This document shows positions 59,255 to 64,000 of a DNA stretch of 64,000 bases, piece by piece. The notes under the pieces are model-generated. The model worked only from the letters and a program-made list of their open reading frames with translations. It was not told where the DNA came from and searched no databases. Position 1 is the first letter of the stretch. Each line of letters opens with the position of its first letter. Source of the stretch: an uncultured Eubacteriales bacterium. GTDB taxonomy: Bacteria; Bacillota; Clostridia; Oscillospirales; CAG-272. The DNA is taken from assembly GCA_900549725.1 (NCBI GenBank), contig URPL01000005.1:1-64000 (forward strand). The letters are read 5' to 3'. The position numbers and the translations under genes are program-made.

Positions 59255-61414
59255 ATGCAAAGCACCGATGCACCCGCCGCAGCTTCCGTAAGCCCGATTC
59301 TTCGCATTCTGCAAAGCCGCGCCTTTTGTGCCGCGCTCTGCTTTCTGAGCTTTTGCGCTGTCGGCATTTTTGTGCAGCTCTGCGCCGCGGATACAGAGCT
59401 GTTCAGTGTCACAAGCCTGTGCTTTGATGCACTGTGGGCACTGCTTTTGTCGGCGGTGCTTCTCTGTGTGCCGCAGCGCCTGAGCCGCTTTCTCTATCTT
59501 GTGCTGTATCTTCTTTTCCTCTTATACGGTGTGGCGCAGATTATATACAACGCGTTGTTTTCCAAGCTCTTTCCGCTCACCGCCGTCACGGGTATCAAAG
59601 AGGGGGCGGGGTATCTCGGCAGTATTTTTTCCTATATCACCCCTGCGCAATACCTTCTCTTTTTCCTTTTGCTGATTCTCGGCACATGCGTTTTCTTCTT
59701 TTTGCGGCAATGCCCCGCGCAAAAGAAGCTTGTGCGCATTCTTGCCGTTCCCGTTTCTCTTTTATGCATGGTGCTCGGGCAGCTTTTTCTGCCGCGGCTG
59801 CTCGGCGAGCCGATCACCGTCGCCGTGTGGAACACCTTTGAAAACCCCCGTTTTTATTACGACAGCGCAGCGGACAGCAAGAAAACGCTCAGCGTCGCCG
59901 GGTTTTATCAATATCTCGGCCTTGATTTTTACCGCAGCTTTCTGCAAAAGGACGCAACCGAAAAAAACCTCGACATCGCCTCCGCCTTCTTTGAGGATTA
60001 TCCGGGCGAACAGACCGAAAACGAATACACTGGTATTTTCCGCGGGAAAAATCTGGTGCTTGTCATGATGGAAAGCATGGATTATCCTGCCCTTGCAAAC
60101 GAAAACACGAAAAATCTCTCCCATGCGCTTGAAAACGGCATTTGGTTTTCCAACTATTATGCGCCCGTTTTCGGCAACGGCGCAACCTTTGCCAATGAAT
60201 TCTGCCTTAACACGGGTCTTTTCGCTCCCTCCGACGGCACGGCGCCCTATGCCTATGCGCAAAATCAATATCCGCAAAGCCTGCCGAATTTGTTTTCTGC
60301 AGCCGGATACAGCGCAAATTCCTTCCATGAAAACTATGCCTGGTTTTATTCCCGCGGCACGATGCATCGCGCCTTCGGCTATGAGGACTATCATTCCTAC
60401 CATGATTACGGTGCAGACGATGCAGCCGCGGTGATCGATACCTATCTCACCGACACCCCCACCCTGCTTGCCGATGTTTTGCCCTATGCGCAGGAGAAAC
60501 CGTTTTTCTCCTTTGTGATCACCTATTCCGCGCACCTCGGATACGCGCCCGATTCCGAACTTGTGCCCTATGCGCTTGAACGGTATGTCAGCGCCGAGCA
60601 GCCCCTCGGTGACGGGGCGGAGGATGCCGAAATTCTGCGGGCAAAAGCGCGCATCACCGACGATATGCTCGGCAGGCTGATCGAGGCAGCAGATGAGAAC
60701 ACCGTGTTCGCCTTTGTGACCGATCATTATGCCTACGGGCTGAGCGCCTCCACGCTGCTTGCGGAAAAGGGCAGCGGCACCTGGGCGCTGCAGCAGCGTG
60801 TTCCCTTTGTCCTGTACGGCAAAGCCGCAGATTTTCCAAAGCGCACCGTTGAAAAATATTGCTCAAGCGCCGATGTTTTGCCAACTCTTGCAAATCTCTT
60901 CGGTCTGCGCTTGCCGGTAAGCGTACCGGGGCACGATATTTTTGACGAGGCGTATGAGGGCTATGTGATTTTCTCCAATTATACCTTCTGCTCGGAATAC
61001 GGCTATTATCAGGACGGCATGCTCTATCCCGCAGATGAAGAAGATGCGGGATACGCTCTGGCAGATCTCTTGCCGCCGCAGGACGAACAAGACGCGAAAG
61101 AACAAACCGCCGCAGCGGAAGAAAATACCGCAGCTGCGACCGCCGAGCTGCCGACCGCCGCCGAAGAGCGCACACAGGCACCGCAAGAGGCGCAAAGCGC
61201 CGCCGTTGATGAAACCGACGAGACGGGGCCGCACAGCACCGTGCTTTTGTCCCTTGCCGAGCAGGCGCAGCGGCTTGTGCCCTATCTGTGGCGCCGCATT
61301 GAGGCAAACGATGCCATTCTGGCGGCGGATTTTTATCAGACCCCCGCCGTCGCACCGCACGGGAAAAAGGCCGCAGGGCCGTTGCCGACACCCCCGACGC
61401 GCCTGTTCCAATAA
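59255..61414 (+). CDS. LtaS-like sulfatase-fold transferase, membrane protein
   Basis: This 719-residue protein has five N-terminal membrane helices (about 20-200) and an extracellular alkaline-phosphatase/sulfatase domain (about 265-590). The conserved sites of the lipoteichoic-acid synthase family appear: a metal Glu in LVLVMMESMD, a nucleophile Thr in FGNGATFANEF (the usual GQGKTSDSEF), and metal Asp-His in FAFVTDHYAYG. It would move phosphoglycerol onto a surface polymer. A C-terminal Glu/Ala/Thr-rich tail of about 100 residues is extra. AAAGGAG precedes the ATG at 59255. Confidence 0.82.
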   Translation: MQSTDAPAAASVSPILRILQSRAFCAALCFLSFCAVGIFVQLCAADTELFSVTSLCFDALWALLLSAVLLCVPQRLSRFLYLVLYLLFLLYGVAQIIYNALFSKLFPLTAVTGIKEGAGYLGSIFSYITPAQYLLFFLLLILGTCVFFFLRQCPAQKKLVRILAVPVSLLCMVLGQLFLPRLLGEPITVAVWNTFENPRFYYDSAADSKKTLSVAGFYQYLGLDFYRSFLQKDATEKNLDIASAFFEDYPGEQTENEYTGIFRGKNLVLVMMESMDYPALANENTKNLSHALENGIWFSNYYAPVFGNGATFANEFCLNTGLFAPSDGTAPYAYAQNQYPQSLPNLFSAAGYSANSFHENYAWFYSRGTMHRAFGYEDYHSYHDYGADDAAAVIDTYLTDTPTLLADVLPYAQEKPFFSFVITYSAHLGYAPDSELVPYALERYVSAEQPLGDGAEDAEILRAKARITDDMLGRLIEAADENTVFAFVTDHYAYGLSASTLLAEKGSGTWALQQRVPFVLYGKAADFPKRTVEKYCSSADVLPTLANLFGLRLPVSVPGHDIFDEAYEGYVIFSNYTFCSEYGYYQDGMLYPADEEDAGYALADLLPPQDEQDAKEQTAAAEENTAAATAELPTAAEERTQAPQEAQSAAVDETDETGPHSTVLLSLAEQAQRLVPYLWRRIEANDAILAADFYQTPAVAPHGKKAAGPLPTPPTRLFQ

Positions 61415-61424
61415 AAATGCAAAT

Positions 61425-61458
61425 AAAAATGCTGCGAATCGCTTCGCAGCATTTTTTG
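61425..61458. terminator. Bidirectional terminator
   Basis: TGCTGCGAA (61430-61438) pairs with TTCGCAGCA (61443-61451), followed by TTTTTT; an A run lies before. It serves the LtaS-like gene and tyrS. Confidence 0.9.
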
Positions 61459-62673
61459 TTATTTCAGGATCACCTTTTTGAAATTTTTCTTGCCGCGGCG
61501 CAGCAGAATGCCCGCGCGCAGCGCCGGCTCTTCGAATGCCGCACGGATATCCGTCACCTTTTCGCCGTCAGCCGTAACGCCGCCCTGCTCTACCGCCCGG
61601 CGCGCCTCGGAGCGGCTTTGGCAAAGCCCCGCCGCACAAAGCAGCGTTAAAATATCTGCGCTGCCGCCTATCAATGTGTCTTCGGAAAGAGCTGCCTCGG
61701 GCGCTGCGTCTCCGCCCGCAAAAAGCGATTTTGCAGCCGCCTGTGCTCCGTCGGCTTCCTCCTTGCCATGCACCAGCGCCGTCAGCTCATATGCCAGGAT
61801 CTCTTTCTTTTCATTGATGCGGCTCTGCGGCCATTGCTCCATTTCATCAATCTGCGCAATGGGTAAAAAGGTCAGCATCCGCAGGCACTTCATCACATCC
61901 GCATCCGCGACATTGCGCCAGTACTGATAAAAATCAAACACCGAGGTTTTTTCCTTATCCAGCCAAACGGCGCCCTTTTGCGTCTTGCCCATTTTCTTGC
62001 CCTCGGAATTGAGCAGCAGCGTGATCGTCATGGCATGCGCATCTTTTCCGAGCTTGCGGCGGATCAACTCCGTGCCGCCGAGCATATTGCTCCATTGGTC
62101 GTCCCCGCCGAACTGCAGATTGCAGCCGTATTTTTCATACAGCGCCAAAAAGTCATAGCTCTGCATGATCATGTAGTTGAATTCCAGGAACGAAAGTCCC
62201 TTTTCCATGCGCTGCTTATAGCATTCCGCGCGCAGCATGTTGTTCACGGAGAAGCAGGCGCCCACCTCCCGCAAAAACTGAATATAATTCAGATTCAACA
62301 GCCAGTCCGCATTGTTGACCAGCATTGCCTTGCCCTCGGAAAAATCGATAAAGCGGCTCATCTGCTTTCGGAAGCAGTCGACATTGTGCGCAATGGTTTG
62401 CTCCGTCATCATTGTGCGCATATCCGTGCGGCCGGAGGGGTCGCCCACCATTGCCGTACCGCCGCCGATGAGGGCAATGGGACGGTTGCCTGCCATTTGC
62501 AGCCGCTTCATCAGGCAAAGCGCCATGAAATGCCCCACATGCAGGCTGTCGGCGGTGGGGTCAAAGCCGATGTAAAATACCGCCTTGCCCGCATTGATCA
62601 GGGAAGAGATCTCCTCCTCGTTTGTCACCTGCGCGATCAGACCGCGCGCTTTCAGCTCCTCATATACCGTCAT
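61459..62673 (-). CDS. tyrS: Tyrosyl-tRNA synthetase
   Basis: This 404-residue class I synthetase has the HIGH-like HVGHF, the tyrosine pocket (FYIGFDPTADSLH, QSYDFLALYEKYGCNLQFGGDDQWSN), KMSKS seen as KMGKT, and a C-terminal S4-like RNA-binding domain (LCAAGLCQSRSEARRAVEQGGVTADGEKV). It charges tRNA-Tyr. The ATG at 62673 follows GAGGAG. A tyrosine T-box controls it. Confidence 0.97.
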   Translation of the reverse strand: MTVYEELKARGLIAQVTNEEEISSLINAGKAVFYIGFDPTADSLHVGHFMALCLMKRLQMAGNRPIALIGGGTAMVGDPSGRTDMRTMMTEQTIAHNVDCFRKQMSRFIDFSEGKAMLVNNADWLLNLNYIQFLREVGACFSVNNMLRAECYKQRMEKGLSFLEFNYMIMQSYDFLALYEKYGCNLQFGGDDQWSNMLGGTELIRRKLGKDAHAMTITLLLNSEGKKMGKTQKGAVWLDKEKTSVFDFYQYWRNVADADVMKCLRMLTFLPIAQIDEMEQWPQSRINEKKEILAYELTALVHGKEEADGAQAAAKSLFAGGDAAPEAALSEDTLIGGSADILTLLCAAGLCQSRSEARRAVEQGGVTADGEKVTDIRAAFEEPALRAGILLRRGKKNFKKVILK

Positions 62674-62713
62674 TTGTTTTCTCCTCATTTCCTTGTTTTT
62701 TCGCGGGGGAGAT

Positions 62714-62748
62714 AAAAAACGCCCCCTGCGTGTGTGCAGAGGGCGTTC
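62714..62748 (-). terminator. T-box terminator
   Basis: A 12-bp stem with one mismatch (62718-62730 with 62736-62747) is followed on the minus strand by TTTTTTA. It competes with the antiterminator that contains the T-box sequence. Confidence 0.88.
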
Positions 62749-62978
62749 AAAAAACGCGGTACCACCTCAGTTTATGCCGGGAAAGCTTTCCCCGACACCT
62801 CATTGCCCGGATAACGGTCGGCCCCGTCGCAGCCTACAAATGCCGCAGGGGCATGTTCGGTGCGCAGCTCCCGCGGTGTATTCCGAAAAGCGCTCCCGCC
62901 TCCGCCTTGCATCTCCCGGCGTCTTTCTGTGCGCGTCGGCGCTTCGTACTTCTCCGCGATCCTTGCCTTTACCCGCTC
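62749..62978 (-). ncRNA. T-box leader, tyrosine-specific
   Basis: The minus strand contains the T-box sequence AACTGAGGTGGTACCGCG (about 62771-62755), which pairs with uncharged tRNA-Tyr. Stem I has the AGTA/GA motif (GGAGAAGTACGAAG) and, on its 3' side, the specifier TAC (62880-62878) in GGAATACACC. Readthrough into tyrS occurs when tRNA-Tyr is uncharged. Together with the terminator this fills most of the gap 62674-63029. Confidence 0.93.
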
Positions 62979-63007
62979 AGTATACCAAAACTTTTGCGCT
63001 TTGTCAA
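62979..63007 (-). promoter_or_regulatory. Promoter of the tyrS T-box transcript
   Basis: Minus strand TTGACA (63007-63002), 17 bp, TATACT (62984-62979). Confidence 0.88.
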
Positions 63008-63029
63008 GGGCGCGTTTTCTAAGAGGCGC

Positions 63030-64000
63030 TCAGGTGCGGAAAAAGGCGATAGAGACCTCCCGCACGGAAAATTCGTTCATCACCGCGGTGTTTTCACGGA
63101 TGTTTGCAACCACATCGGCGGTATAGCTTGCAAAATCGTCGCTTTCGAGATAATCGCGAAAACGATTCAGCATGGTAGAATAGATCGAATCGTTCCAGGG
63201 GGCTTCCACAAGCGGGCATTTTTTCAGAAAATGCACGCCCGCCTCGGTTTCCACGCGCGTGATATCCCCGATTTCCTGCAGCCCAAGCGCCGCTGCGGTA
63301 AATGTGCTGTCAAAGCCGGAAAAAGAGGCGACCAGATAGCCCTGCGGATAGGTTTTGGCGCCGGTATCCTCGTTGTATTCCTTCATCAGCGCGTCGAAAT
63401 CCTCGCCCGCGTCGATCTTCTGCTGCACCTGCGCAACCTTTTCCTGCTTTTTTGCCTGCTCTTCCTCGTTAAGCGGCTCTGTCAGAACCTTTCCGTTTTC
63501 ATCCGTGAGCGCATAGCCGTCCTCCCCCACGCGGTTTTTATACTGCGTACGGATGAGCAGCTGCTTCACGCATACATAATTTTCCTCATAAAAGCGCTGA
63601 TAGCTCTCCTGTGATATGGTGCGCGCGCCGCTGATGCCCTGATCGGCATCCCCGTAAAGATAGGTATAAAGCTTCGCAATTTTTTCCTCTGCCAGCAGCA
63701 CCTTTTCGTATTGGCTGATATTCAGCCCCATCGTCCCGAGCTTTTCATTCAGCGCGGCGCGTCCGCCTGCGCTCTGCATCTCGGAGGCAAGCTTTTGCGA
63801 AACGGCGTTTTTTTCCGCGCTGTCCAGCGCAAGACCGAACTGCCCAAAAAGATACAAAGAGGCGACATTGTTTTTCAGCATCGCCGCAATCCTTTCCTCA
63901 AACAGCGCCCCTATGCTTTTTCCGCTTGTGAGCATTGCGTCAAAATAGGCGTCCGAGTCCTGCCCGTTATAGCTTTCGAGCAGCTGATTTTTATAGCTTG
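63030..64000 (-). CDS. PrsA/SurA-type foldase (peptidyl-prolyl isomerase-like), 5' end missing
   Basis: The frame stays open to the right edge, so the N-terminus lies beyond the window and at least 323 residues are visible. The visible part has a SurA_N-like helical region (SAEKNAVSQKLASEMQSAGG, EKVLLAEEKIAKLYTYLYG) and a parvulin-like rotamase region (KKQEKVAQVQQKIDAGEDFDALMKEYNEDTGAKTYPQGYLV, then GVHFLKKCP). Such proteins sit outside the membrane and help exported proteins fold. Stop at 63030, just upstream of the tyrS T-box promoter; same strand as tyrS but with its own control. Confidence 0.85.
   Translation of the reverse strand, partial: SYKNQLLESYNGQDSDAYFDAMLTSGKSIGALFEERIAAMLKNNVASLYLFGQFGLALDSAEKNAVSQKLASEMQSAGGRAALNEKLGTMGLNISQYEKVLLAEEKIAKLYTYLYGDADQGISGARTISQESYQRFYEENYVCVKQLLIRTQYKNRVGEDGYALTDENGKVLTEPLNEEEQAKKQEKVAQVQQKIDAGEDFDALMKEYNEDTGAKTYPQGYLVASFSGFDSTFTAAALGLQEIGDITRVETEAGVHFLKKCPLVEAPWNDSIYSTMLNRFRDYLESDDFASYTADVVANIRENTAVMNEFSVREVSIAFFRT

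Noticed and set aside
1..64000. CRISPR arrays, tRNA or rRNA genes, insertion sequences, prophage
   Set aside because: I found no repeat-spacer pattern, no TTCGA-type tRNA arms in cloverleaf context, no transposase or integrase, and no phage genes.

Overview
This is a gene-dense window (roughly 55-60% G+C by eye) from a Gram-positive, spore-forming anaerobe of the class Clostridia, most likely an Oscillospirales/Ruminococcaceae-like organism. The evidence is sporulation genes (spoIIE, spoIID, dpaAB); folate, riboflavin and biotin uptake through ECF S components; THF and FMN riboswitches, a tyrosine T-box and a PyrR-type leader; S-layer-homology proteins, a class B sortase and an LtaS-like enzyme; and the conserved rimP-nusA-ylxR-L7Ae-infB operon. 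I found no tRNA, rRNA, insertion sequence, prophage or CRISPR array. Most of the window is core chromosome. Genes are short of overlaps except within operons, and AAGGAG-type ribosome sites and TTGACA-17-TATAAT promoters are easy to see.

Layout. 1-2.8 kb: the start of a leftward gene and a divergent XRE regulator with an operator, then a surface carbohydrate-binding-like protein and an SGNH hydrolase. 3-5.5 kb: spoIIE. 5.7-8.2 kb: two ECF S components and a short MocR/PdxR-like regulator. 8.2-13.3 kb: an SLH-anchored 5'-nucleotidase and an amino-acid ABC transporter whose binding protein appears circularly permuted. 13.5-18.2 kb: a broken sigma-factor gene, riboswitch-controlled ribU, and a folT-walJ-kinase operon led by a THF riboswitch. 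18.2-24.1 kb: a degenerate LytM protein, sortase B, rRNA methyltransferase, HAD phosphatase and dpaAB. 24.2-33.7 kb: rfbB with a regulator, a P-type ATPase, bioY, tldD/tldE and an M23 peptidase.

33.9-38.9 kb: a Gld-like ABC exporter operon ending in a DUF4340 protein. 39-43.9 kb: the rimP-infB operon. 43.9-47.8 kb: a DUF1934-pepP-efp-CD1247-like operon plus a glycerophosphodiesterase. 47.8-50.1 kb: spoIID, a candidate structured RNA and carD. 50.3-52.7 kb: uracil permease behind a PyrR-type attenuator, and a ClpP/TepA-like protease. 52.8-55.2 kb: pduL followed by a divergent IscU/NifU-like scaffold and the uncharacterised GGGtGRT protein. 55.4-61.4 kb: an SLH-GH16 glucanase, an esterase-like hydrolase, an M42 peptidase and an LtaS-like enzyme. 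61.5-64 kb: tyrS with its T-box, and the 3' part of a PrsA-type foldase gene that runs off the window.

Themes. Vitamin salvage is prominent: five S components and no energising EcfAA'T module here, so they probably share one encoded elsewhere. RNA-based control is also prominent. The least explained items are the circularly permuted binding protein, the pduL/IscU-like/GGGtGRT cluster, the RNA-like element at about 49.2-49.33 kb, the catalytically degenerate LytM protein and the branched inverted repeat in front of dpaA. I did not see a mobile or defence system. All family calls come from reading motifs, without database searches.
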